Below are positions 25,990-33,954 of a DNA stretch of 64,000 bases, in pieces. Position 1 is the stretch's first letter; each line of letters opens with the position of its first letter. The notes below the pieces were generated by a model that was not told the origin of the DNA, did no database searches, and saw nothing but the letters and a program-made list of their open reading frames with translations. The DNA is from Actinomycetes bacterium (GTDB taxonomy: Bacteria > Actinomycetota > Coriobacteriia > Anaerosomatales > JAGXFU01): assembly GCA_024637115.1 (NCBI GenBank), contig JAGXFU010000011.1:166800-230799 (forward strand), given 5' to 3'. A program made the position numbers and the translations under genes.

Positions 25990-26970
25990 CTATTCGTGCG
26001 GCTTGTCCCCATCCGGCTCCCTGAGAGCACGACCCAAACCGTCAACCCACGTCAGCAACCTGCTGGAATCGATGATTCGAGAGAAGGAAATGCGCTCTGA
26101 AAGCACATTCAGAACAAGAAGTATCACGGCGACGATGATAAGCCCATTGAGTGGCAGCGCCCACGCAAGCACAAAACCGACCAGCACACCGGCTGCATTG
26201 GCGCCCGCATCACCGAGCATTCCTCGTTCGCCAAGGTCATAGCGCCACACTGCAACAACCGGTCCGAGCATCCAGACGAACGCAACGAGCGCCGATCCGG
26301 CTGCGTCATTGGCGGGCAGCGTAGAGACAAACCCGATTGCCGCGGCGCCGACTGCGGCGTAGAGCGAATACACCTTGAGAGCACGCCCCGGACGCAGATC
26401 GAACAGATTCATGAGATTCGCCGAGAGCGCGATGATCAACGTTGCCGACACCCATGTGAGAGTGTATGTGGGGCCGTCGAACAAGCCTGTGGCGCTTCGC
26501 ACGTGAGCGGATGCGATGGCAACACCACCGGCGAGGGAGACGAAGCCGATTCCAAAAAGCTTCAATGCGCCCGTGGTAATGCGTCCCTCGAACAGCGCAA
26601 GGAGATGACCTCTGAAGCCTCTGGCACTCGACGTGCCCCACATGTCATCGATCAGACCGAACAACAACGCCCAGATCACCGTGAGCGAGGCGAGTTCAAT
26701 CGCCGCAATCGCGTCCATCAGACCCAATCTCAGGCCTGGTAGAACGTTGTAGACCAGAAACAATCCGGCGCCGCTTGGCCCCACGACACGCATCGAGGCG
26801 TACCAGAACAACCAGACCAGACCCAGGCCCAAATAGACCGTGCGACCTCGGTAGTTGCTCACCGAGCGTCCTGACTCCTCGATTGAAGGCCACAGCATGC
26901 GCATGCCCACAACCGGGATCAGCCATCCAAAGACCAGCGCAACAGCGACCCCGTATGCAACATCGATCAT
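25990..26970 (-). CDS. WecA/MraY-like polyprenyl-phosphate sugar-phosphate transferase (GT4)
   Basis: Multi-pass membrane protein of the polyprenyl-phosphate N-acetylhexosamine-1-phosphate transferase family. The ATG at 26970 has GGAGGTG 8 bases upstream; the longer frame is only open, not family-like. Its 326 residues include the motifs LIDDMWG, NLMNLFDLRPGR and GMLGDAGANAAG, which match the DD, NxxD and GDxG sites of MraY/WecA. A separate true MraY is encoded at 5.1-6.1 kb, so this one is likely to start another lipid-linked glycan. It overlaps the AlkP-like gene by 4 bases. Confidence 0.78.
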   Translation of the reverse strand: MIDVAYGVAVALVFGWLIPVVGMRMLWPSIEESGRSVSNYRGRTVYLGLGLVWLFWYASMRVVGPSGAGLFLVYNVLPGLRLGLMDAIAAIELASLTVIWALLFGLIDDMWGTSSARGFRGHLLALFEGRITTGALKLFGIGFVSLAGGVAIASAHVRSATGLFDGPTYTLTWVSATLIIALSANLMNLFDLRPGRALKVYSLYAAVGAAAIGFVSTLPANDAAGSALVAFVWMLGPVVAVWRYDLGERGMLGDAGANAAGVLVGFVLAWALPLNGLIIVAVILLVLNVLSERISFSRIIDSSRLLTWVDGLGRALREPDGDKPHE

Positions 26971-29309
26971 CGGGCCGACACCTCCAGGGAGGACTCCTCG
27001 GCCGGATCGATGGCATCTGAGGTCTCGTCGCCGAGTCGGGCCAGCATCAGATAGAGGATTCCTGCACCGACGTAGAGCAGGATGAGCGCCGGAATCACGA
27101 TTCCAGAGTCTTCGGTGAAGTATGCCGCCACGCCGCCAACAAGGCATCCCGCCATAGCGGCCGAGAAGTGCGGATTCTCCTGTAGTGTTGCCGCGAAATC
27201 GCCTTGCGGACGCCACCGCATGAAGCCGAGGAACCCGAGCACAGCCACGAGCAGGTACGACCAATTGGTGCGGGTGAGTACACGCAGATTCGTTTCCGCC
27301 TTGCGCACCACAATGAGCCACAACTCGCCAACGCCGCCGTCCGATGCACTCGACAGGGCTCGCCCGAGGTGAGTCTGTGCACCATCACCGGCGGCAAGAT
27401 CGATCACGGCGAATGCTCCCACCACGACCACGATGGCGACGAGCGTCACCACCGCCAGCTTCCAACTGATGCGGTGTCCGTTCATGAGAGCCCAGGCAAC
27501 GGCAAATCCGACAAAACCCCAGGCAACAACGCCAACATTGGCGCCCCAGAACGGAGCTGCGGACGTCACGACCATCACGATGCCGAGTATCGGAACTCCC
27601 CACATGCGCCCAAGAGTCGCAAAACGAGATTCCGGATACTCGTCAAATAGGTATGCGATACCCACAAGCACTGCGCCCATGAGAAGCGCCGCACCCTCGT
27701 TGCCGAGTCCGTAGTAGCGAGCAGCAAGCAACGGCGAGTAGCCAAGAAAGCTGCTGAATGAAAGCGTGGCTCCGGTCCATTGATCGAGCAGGAGGACCCC
27801 TGCCTCCAAGAGGGCAAGGAACGCAACGGCGATCCGCAAACGAGCATAGCGCTCAAGCAGCAGCGCCGCCGCCCACAAGCAGACGGTCCACACGACGAAC
27901 GCCGCGATAGCCTGCTCTGCGCTTTCGGGACGCCCATCCAGCACGAACATGAGTGTGGATGCGGGCGGTACTGCCAAGATCAGAAGGAACACCTTGCGAA
28001 ATGACGCACTGACAGTGTGCACGGCATGAGCGGGCCATAACCGCGCACGGAGCAGCACGACCGTGCCCATGAGCAACAAGAGCGTAGTGAGCGTGATGAA
28101 ACCGTTGAGGATTGCAGGCTTGGCAGAATCGATGGCGATGGCAGTCTCATTGAGTTCGATGAGCGCATCGATACGTCCTGCCGCAGGCATGGCGTCGGGG
28201 CGGGCAATCATAGGATTGCCGAGAACAGACGTTGGTGTCTCGATATCAAGAATACCAAGCACGGTCGCCGCGACATCCAGGTTCGTGACCAGGCCGTCTC
28301 GTTGTGTCGAGGAGGAACTCAGCAATCCGGCCCATCCATCACCGGAGATGATGATGGGTGCGAGTCCGGCAAGCGCCCCCGGTTGATCGTTAACGACCGG
28401 AGGGGCAATGATCAGAACGCCACCCTCGGGACGAGCTCCGTCGATCAGGCGCACGAACTCGTCAAGCGACGCAACAGCACGCTCGTGATGCTTCTCCGCA
28501 ACCTCCGGCGCTACTTCCGGCGCAAATTCATGCGCGCGCTGAAGGTCGCCTGGGTCGAGCACGAGCAGATCGGGGCCGGGCTGCGCATCCAACTCGCCGA
28601 CCACATCGGTATGCACGGCAAGCATCACGTTGCGGTCAGCCTCGAAACCAAACGGTGCCTCCGGCTCGTTGGCCAGCAGATCCGTAGAGATGTCTCCCAA
28701 CCCCACGCGACCTTCTGAATCCATAGCCACCAGTGGAGCCGGTCGGCTGCGCCATAACCCGCGCACTTCGTATCCTGAATCCGAGTTGCCGATTGCCGCC
28801 GTCTGACCACCGGCATCGACGATCGACTGACCGAGTGCCCCGACGACCACATCAAGCGTTGAGTTCTCTGTGTTCAGGCGCTGAGTACGCGGCATTCCAA
28901 GGAACACCAGTTGCGCACCCTCAGAATCCTGGCCCGTCATACGCTCGAACGCCTCAGCGCCCGAACCACCTTCGTAGTACTCGTCGATGCCATATGCACT
29001 CGGTGCAATGGGATCGGCTGCTGCCCACGAGCCGGCCGAAAAGGTCAGCGCACCCTCGGTAGGCGTACCCTCGTGCGCGCTGCGATTGCGATTTCGAACG
29101 TTGAGATTCCCAACTGCTCCATCCTCGGCAAGCGCCCAAAGGTACGGGGTTGCCTCTGGAGAGATATCACTCCAGCCCAAATACGGCGCAAGCACAATGG
29201 TGACCCGGGGATCATCGGACGCTGAGGAGGGAGCCGCTATCACGCTCGATACCGCCAGAAGCAGTACAAGAATCGATGTCGCAATCAGAATTCGCGTATC
29301 ACGCAACAC
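26967..29309 (-). CDS. Large membrane protein with extracytoplasmic AlkP-like domain
   Basis: Function unknown. A GTG at 29309 with GGAGG 7 bases upstream gives 780 residues; the longer frame to 29513 lacks a signal. An N-terminal hydrophobic helix (about 8-28) leads to an outside domain of about 380 residues with alkaline-phosphatase-superfamily features (TPYLWALAEDG; LLVLDPGDLQRAH; DGLVTNLDVAATVLGIL), then about ten hydrophobic segments. The usual metal-binding Asp of the first strand is replaced (VLAPYLGW), so metal-dependent catalysis is doubtful. It is co-translated with the GT4-like gene and diverges from murJ, which suggests a role in cell-surface polymer assembly. Confidence 0.7.
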   Translation of the reverse strand: MLRDTRILIATSILVLLLAVSSVIAAPSSASDDPRVTIVLAPYLGWSDISPEATPYLWALAEDGAVGNLNVRNRNRSAHEGTPTEGALTFSAGSWAAADPIAPSAYGIDEYYEGGSGAEAFERMTGQDSEGAQLVFLGMPRTQRLNTENSTLDVVVGALGQSIVDAGGQTAAIGNSDSGYEVRGLWRSRPAPLVAMDSEGRVGLGDISTDLLANEPEAPFGFEADRNVMLAVHTDVVGELDAQPGPDLLVLDPGDLQRAHEFAPEVAPEVAEKHHERAVASLDEFVRLIDGARPEGGVLIIAPPVVNDQPGALAGLAPIIISGDGWAGLLSSSSTQRDGLVTNLDVAATVLGILDIETPTSVLGNPMIARPDAMPAAGRIDALIELNETAIAIDSAKPAILNGFITLTTLLLLMGTVVLLRARLWPAHAVHTVSASFRKVFLLILAVPPASTLMFVLDGRPESAEQAIAAFVVWTVCLWAAALLLERYARLRIAVAFLALLEAGVLLLDQWTGATLSFSSFLGYSPLLAARYYGLGNEGAALLMGAVLVGIAYLFDEYPESRFATLGRMWGVPILGIVMVVTSAAPFWGANVGVVAWGFVGFAVAWALMNGHRISWKLAVVTLVAIVVVVGAFAVIDLAAGDGAQTHLGRALSSASDGGVGELWLIVVRKAETNLRVLTRTNWSYLLVAVLGFLGFMRWRPQGDFAATLQENPHFSAAMAGCLVGGVAAYFTEDSGIVIPALILLYVGAGILYLMLARLGDETSDAIDPAEESSLEVSAR

Positions 29310-29560
29310 GCCAACACCTCCTCGGTTCGTTGGGCACGCCAAACGAGAAACCAACGTTTCCCGGGGACACAGGCCGCTGCACGACGGCGCACGACAGGGC
29401 GAGAGGCGCCCAGCAGCAAGTATAGCCGAAGTGCGCTGGTGCGTGGCGGGTCGCGTTGGCAACACTCGTGTGACGAATCGGTTGCGGCAGAGCCTGAGCG
29501 GGGACGAATTCACCGTACCTCGGCTACAATAGGCGCGGCCTGCGGGAATGCCCGCGCAGC
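29310..29560. promoter_or_regulatory. Divergent promoter region between the AlkP-like gene and murJ
   Basis: No gene is seen here. On the minus strand TATACT (29424-29419) is a candidate -10 for the AlkP-like gene. On the plus strand TACAAT (29525-29530) is a candidate -10 for murJ. Neither has a convincing -35 hexamer. The GCGGG/CCCGC inverted repeat at about 29542-29555 lies in the murJ leader. Confidence 0.4.
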
Positions 29561-31183
29561 GTGGAGGAGGACACTATCAGCCAGCCGACCATCGCCCGTT
29601 CAACCGCCATCATGTCGGTATCCACGACGCTTTCGCGCGTCACGGGCTTCGTCCGCACGTGGACTATCGCGTACGCACTCGGTGTGACGGCGCTTTCCTC
29701 GGCATACAGCGTGGCCAACAACATCCCGAACATGATCTTTGAGCTCGTTGCAGGCGGTGTGATCTCCTCGCTGTTCATCCCGATCTTCCTCGAGCATTGG
29801 GAGCAGCGCGGCGAAGATGGCGCATGGGAATATGCGAGCTACCTATTCAACATCACCACGATTGCGCTCTCGATCGTGGCGGTACTCGGCACTGTGTTCG
29901 CAGAGCAGTTCGTGCGTACTCAGACATTCAGATCGGGATCGGGAGCCGAGGAGGTCGCATTGGCGGCGTTCTTCTTCCGCTTCTTTGCCGTTCAAATCGT
30001 CTTCTATGGCGCAGGTGCGATCATCAGCGGCCTGCTCAACGCGAAACGTAAGTTCCTGTGGCCGGCGCTGGGTCCGGTCTTTAACAACCTCGTAGTGATC
30101 GTAACCTTGCTCGGCTTCTACATCCCCTTCCGTGAGTCGGACCCCCAACTCGCGAAAATGGGACTCGCCATCGGCACAACGCTCGGGGTTCTCGCGATGT
30201 TCATAGTGCAGGTCCCCGCTCTCATCAAGATGGGTGTCCGCTATACACCGCGGATTGACCTGAAGCACCCAGGCCTCAGGAAGATGGGGCGGATGGCGGT
30301 ACCCACCATCGTGTACGTCACCACGAATCTTGTGGCTGTCTCATTTCGAAACGCATATGCATTCGAAGTCTCACCCGAGGGGCCGGCAACGCTCCTCTAC
30401 GCATGGATGTTCTATCAACTCCCCTACGGCATTTTTGCCGTCGCTCTTGCAACGGCAATCTTCACTGAGCTCTCCGACCAGGCTGGACGACAGGACTGGG
30501 TGGACTTCAAGACCACGTTTGGCCGCGGGTTCAAAGCGACAGCCATGCTGATCCTGCCCATGTCCGCAATGCTGATTGCGCTGGCTGAGCCATTGATTCG
30601 TCTGTATCGCGCTGGTGCCTTCACCGCGCAAGACGTTCCGGTTGTGGCAGAGATCCTGGCATGGTGGGGTGGCGCGCTATTCTTCTTTGCGGCCTATATG
30701 TTTGTGCTCAAGACGTTCTACTCTATGCAAGACACGCGAACACCGATGCTCGTGAACCTGATACTCACCGTAGCGCAGGTCGCCATGTACGCGACGTTGA
30801 CGGTCGGGTTTGCAGGATGGGCCGGACTCGGACTGAAGGGCATCCCGATCGCTGACATGGTCTTCTTTGCCATCAGCCTCCTCGTACTGTCGTTTCTACT
30901 CCGCAGAAAGATCGGCGGCCTCGATTTTCGTAACGTGATATGGATGCTCGTGCGCACCACTCTCGCAGCTGTGGTCGGAGGCGTCGCAGCCTATTCAGTG
31001 CTCCTGCTAACGCCCGGCCTGGCATCAGGGACCAGTGGGTTCCTGCTGCAACTCCTTCTCGGCGGTACTCTTGGGCTCGGCCTCGCATTCGGGACCGCCT
31101 CACTGCTCAAAGTCGAAGAGGTCGCCGTTGGTATCAACTTGCTGAAGCGCCTCTTTGCACGCAGCGCTCGAAACGGAGCCTAG
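29561..31183 (+). CDS. murJ: Lipid II flippase MurJ
   Basis: Moves lipid II across the membrane for peptidoglycan assembly. The frame gives 540 residues with about 14 hydrophobic segments and the MviN/MurJ motifs RVTGFVRTWTIAYALG, NNIPNMIFELVAGG and the GAGAIISGLLNAKRKF stretch. The start is odd. The only conventional upstream codon is GTG at 29561, which itself lies in the purine tract GGAGGAGG (29563-29570). Five bases after that tract is ATC at 29576, giving the natural-looking N-terminus (M)SQPTIARSTAIM. The first ATG (29612) would remove conserved residues. It is followed by a glycosyltransferase gene 1 base later. Confidence 0.92.
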   Translation: MEEDTISQPTIARSTAIMSVSTTLSRVTGFVRTWTIAYALGVTALSSAYSVANNIPNMIFELVAGGVISSLFIPIFLEHWEQRGEDGAWEYASYLFNITTIALSIVAVLGTVFAEQFVRTQTFRSGSGAEEVALAAFFFRFFAVQIVFYGAGAIISGLLNAKRKFLWPALGPVFNNLVVIVTLLGFYIPFRESDPQLAKMGLAIGTTLGVLAMFIVQVPALIKMGVRYTPRIDLKHPGLRKMGRMAVPTIVYVTTNLVAVSFRNAYAFEVSPEGPATLLYAWMFYQLPYGIFAVALATAIFTELSDQAGRQDWVDFKTTFGRGFKATAMLILPMSAMLIALAEPLIRLYRAGAFTAQDVPVVAEILAWWGGALFFFAAYMFVLKTFYSMQDTRTPMLVNLILTVAQVAMYATLTVGFAGWAGLGLKGIPIADMVFFAISLLVLSFLLRRKIGGLDFRNVIWMLVRTTLAAVVGGVAAYSVLLLTPGLASGTSGFLLQLLLGGTLGLGLAFGTASLLKVEEVAVGINLLKRLFARSARNGA

Positions 31184-31184
31184 C

Positions 31185-31874
31185 ATGGGATTCTGCGCCC
31201 TGATTCCCGCGTACAACGAGGCTGAACGCATCGAGCGCACCGTCTCGGCGGCTCGAATGGTCGATGGCATAGACCACGTTGTGGTCATCGATGATGGGTC
31301 TGAAGACGACACCGCCTCGATCGCAATGCGCGCCGGAGCCGACGTGACCAGCACCGGCGGGAACTCCGGCAAGGGCAAAGCGCTCGACCGCGGTCTGGCT
31401 CACATGATCGAGACCGGCATTCACTTTGACGGAATCATTCTTCTGGATGGCGACCTCGCCGACTCCGCCTCCCAAGCCGGCACATTGCTCGAACCCGTGG
31501 CTTCAGGCAAGGCCGACATGACGATTGCCGCATTTCCCCGACCTACAGGTAATGCTGGTTTTGGACTGGTCAAGCGGCTGGCGGTGTTCGGGATCAAACG
31601 CTACGGGAATCGCGAATTCAATGCGACCGCCCCACTGTCAGGACAACGGGCACTCAATCGGTCAGCAATCGAGGCATGCACGCCGTTCGCAGTGGGCTAC
31701 GGAGTCGAAGTCGCACTCACGGTACACGCTCTGCGTGCGGGACTCACAGTCCTGGAGATTCCAACAACAATGACTCACGCTGCAACCGGACGCGACGTTG
31801 CCGGCTTTCTTCACCGTGGTCGTCAGTTCATCCATGTTGCCCGCTCAATCATGCGTCTGTCCCGGGAGCGCTAG
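31185..31874 (+). CDS. Family 2 glycosyltransferase
   Basis: GT-A fold nucleotide-sugar transferase, cytoplasmic by sequence. The ATG at 31185 begins the fold directly (MGFCALIPAYNEAERIE) and follows the murJ stop by 1 base, with GGAG 7 bases upstream. The 229-residue protein has VVVIDDGSEDDT, GKGKALDRGL and the metal-binding DGDLAD motif. It resembles dolichyl/polyprenyl-phosphate sugar synthases, but lacks membrane segments. The acceptor is unknown. It ends 4 bases before the convergent mctB stop. Confidence 0.85.
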   Translation: MGFCALIPAYNEAERIERTVSAARMVDGIDHVVVIDDGSEDDTASIAMRAGADVTSTGGNSGKGKALDRGLAHMIETGIHFDGIILLDGDLADSASQAGTLLEPVASGKADMTIAAFPRPTGNAGFGLVKRLAVFGIKRYGNREFNATAPLSGQRALNRSAIEACTPFAVGYGVEVALTVHALRAGLTVLEIPTTMTHAATGRDVAGFLHRGRQFIHVARSIMRLSRER

Positions 31875-31878
31875 CCGC

Positions 31879-32748
31879 CTACTGAATCACGACGCCTTCC
31901 GGCTCGATGATCGGGTAGAGTCCGCTGGCCGCCGGGCCTACACCAAAGTACCCACTCGCACGATCAGATAGGATCATGATCAGCGAGAAGACGCCTTCGG
32001 GTCGGTCAACATGATCGACCGCCGACAGTCCACGATTGACCGCTTCTTCGGCGACACCTGTCGGATAGCTCACGACCTCGACGCCGGCCCCCGGCATGTC
32101 ATGGTCGACAAGCGCCCTGGCAACCTCGAATGCGCCTACATCAGGCTCATCGTCGAATGCTGCGAGAATGACTACTGCTTCGATACGCACAGATGCAGGC
32201 AGATCATCGAGATCGAGCGAGAAGACATCCGCCTCCGCAAGTGCCTCTGTCAGCGGTCGATTCTCAAGCGGCGACGCCCACTCATCTGCCAGCAGCGACG
32301 CCATCTCAGCGGATGCACTCGGCGACGCGACATCGACATACGCACTGGCAATCTCTGATACCGCGAGGTCATCCAAACCCAGACCGGGCTTCTCGAACGT
32401 GACGGCAATCGGGTTTCCGCCGGCAGCGATCACCGCGCTCTTGACTCCGGCGAGTCCGTCCGCACGCCCTGTATTGGCGAGGATCACGACATTCTTGCCG
32501 GCTAGCGCACCATCGATCAGCAGAGGCAAGGTATCGTCAATGAATGCCTCTTGTACCTTGTTCTGGTCTGAGAGATCGTTGTTCTCGCTCGTGATCCCAT
32601 CGTAGTGTTCACGAAGACTCGATACGAGCGCGTCGCGTTGGGTATCAAGCGTGCCTCGCTCGTTGACGATCGACCCGAGTAGCAGGCCCACCGAAAGTGC
32701 GAGAAAGACCGATACGAGCGATGCTATGTGATACCGCATGTTGAACAT
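31879..32748 (-). CDS. mctB: MctB-family protein (copper transporter/channel family)
   Basis: Homologue of the mycobacterial MctB (Rv1698), annotated as a copper transport or outer channel protein; in monoderm relatives the true role is unsettled. The 289-residue protein has an N-terminal membrane helix (HIASLVSVFLALSVGLLLGS), a coiled-coil region and an extracytoplasmic domain. The ATG has GGGGAG 7 bases upstream. It follows steA by 21 bases, the arrangement seen next to recN in mycobacteria. Confidence 0.85.
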   Translation of the reverse strand: MFNMRYHIASLVSVFLALSVGLLLGSIVNERGTLDTQRDALVSSLREHYDGITSENNDLSDQNKVQEAFIDDTLPLLIDGALAGKNVVILANTGRADGLAGVKSAVIAAGGNPIAVTFEKPGLGLDDLAVSEIASAYVDVASPSASAEMASLLADEWASPLENRPLTEALAEADVFSLDLDDLPASVRIEAVVILAAFDDEPDVGAFEVARALVDHDMPGAGVEVVSYPTGVAEEAVNRGLSAVDHVDRPEGVFSLIMILSDRASGYFGVGPAASGLYPIIEPEGVVIQ

Positions 32749-32769
32749 CGAGATGCTCCCCTGTAGGTG

Positions 32770-33891
32770 TCAGAGCCCGAGCGATGCGCGGAACTGAAGT
32801 AGAGCGAGCGCGAGAAAATCACGGGCCATCGGTGATATGAGAATCACGACCGAAATCGTGATCAAGGCTGCCAGAGCGATTGCGAGAAGATGCGACGGGC
32901 CAACGCTGGTTCGGTACAACTTGTTCACGCCTTTGGCGTCGACCAGTTTAGAACCCACTTTTAGCCGCACAAGAAACGTCGAGGCCATACCTTTTCGTCC
33001 TTTGTCGAGATATTCCACAAGGTTTGCATGGGTGCCCACGGCAACAATCAGATCTGCCCCGCTCTCCCACGCAAGCAACAAGGCCAGATCCTCACTCGTT
33101 GCCGTGATCGGCCATGGAATCCCCTTTAGTCCAAGCTCGTCAAGACGCTCCATACCCGGACAACGGCCGTCTGCGTAGGCATGAACAATCAGATCCGCGC
33201 CACCCCGGAGCACTTCATCGCTTACCGAATCCATGTCCCCGACAATGATGTCAGGTGTGAATCCAACGTCGCGAATGGCATCGGCTCCGCCATCGACCCC
33301 GATCAGCACAGGGCGCATTTCCCGTATGTAGGGCTTGAGCGCATCAAGATCCTGTTGATAATCGTAGCCACGAACTACAACGAGTACGTGTCGCCCGTTG
33401 ATCTCGACCTTCGTCTCCGGCACAACGGTGCCCTCGATAAGAAGGGACTTCTCCTTATCGAGGAATTCGAGTGTGTTGCGGGCAAACTTGTCGAGCTGGT
33501 CACCCAGACCCTCACGAGCCTTCTCCATCGATGCCTCGATCGACTGGACCGTAAGCCGAGTCCCCGTGGCAACCACAGTGCCATCGAGGATGATGTCGCC
33601 ATCAACTATCTCTATGACCTCTCCGTCACGGATCGCTGAGAACACCGAGGGGCCAACATTATCGACAAGAGTCACACCGCCACGGGTCAGCAGAAGCGGA
33701 CCCACGTTAGGATAGACTCCGGAGATTGATGGCGATGCGTTAACAACCGCCTCGACTCCAGTCGACAACAGTCCTTCCGCACTCACACGGTCGAGATCAA
33801 TGTGATCGATGAAGGCGATATCTTCGGAGCTCAGTCTTCTGACCAAGTCCTTGGTTCGCTTATCGAGCCTTGCTGAGCCAACGTGCCGCAC
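32770..33891 (-). CDS. steA: Putative cytokinetic ring protein SteA
   Basis: Actinobacterial division-associated protein with a thiamine-pyrophosphokinase-like fold. The GTG start has GAGGG 6 bases upstream. The 373-residue product has the fold's conserved segment IGVDGGADAIRDVGFTPDIIVGDMDSVSD in its middle and a C-terminal transmembrane helix (LLAIALAALITISVVILI). SteA works with SteB-type proteins at the septum in Corynebacterium. The gene order recN - steA - mctB matches Rv1696-Rv1698. Confidence 0.88.
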   Translation of the reverse strand: MRHVGSARLDKRTKDLVRRLSSEDIAFIDHIDLDRVSAEGLLSTGVEAVVNASPSISGVYPNVGPLLLTRGGVTLVDNVGPSVFSAIRDGEVIEIVDGDIILDGTVVATGTRLTVQSIEASMEKAREGLGDQLDKFARNTLEFLDKEKSLLIEGTVVPETKVEINGRHVLVVVRGYDYQQDLDALKPYIREMRPVLIGVDGGADAIRDVGFTPDIIVGDMDSVSDEVLRGGADLIVHAYADGRCPGMERLDELGLKGIPWPITATSEDLALLLAWESGADLIVAVGTHANLVEYLDKGRKGMASTFLVRLKVGSKLVDAKGVNKLYRTSVGPSHLLAIALAALITISVVILISPMARDFLALALLQFRASLGL

Positions 33892-33954
33892 GGTTTACCC
33901 TCGTCTCACATTCATCAGCCGCACTGCCTTGCGCGCGGAGCACGGATTCTACCA

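Noticed and set aside
25990..27321. 443-residue version of the GT4-like protein
   Set aside because: The first 117 residues overlap the AlkP-like gene and have no membrane or family character; a good ribosome site supports the ATG at 26970.
26967..29513. 848-residue version of the AlkP-like protein
   Set aside because: The extra N-terminus is Arg/Cys-rich and unlike a signal sequence; GTG 29309 has a strong ribosome site and a signal helix follows.
31874..31879. Shared terminator between the GT2 gene and mctB
   Set aside because: Only 4 bases separate the convergent stops and no stem-loop with a T-run was found around them.
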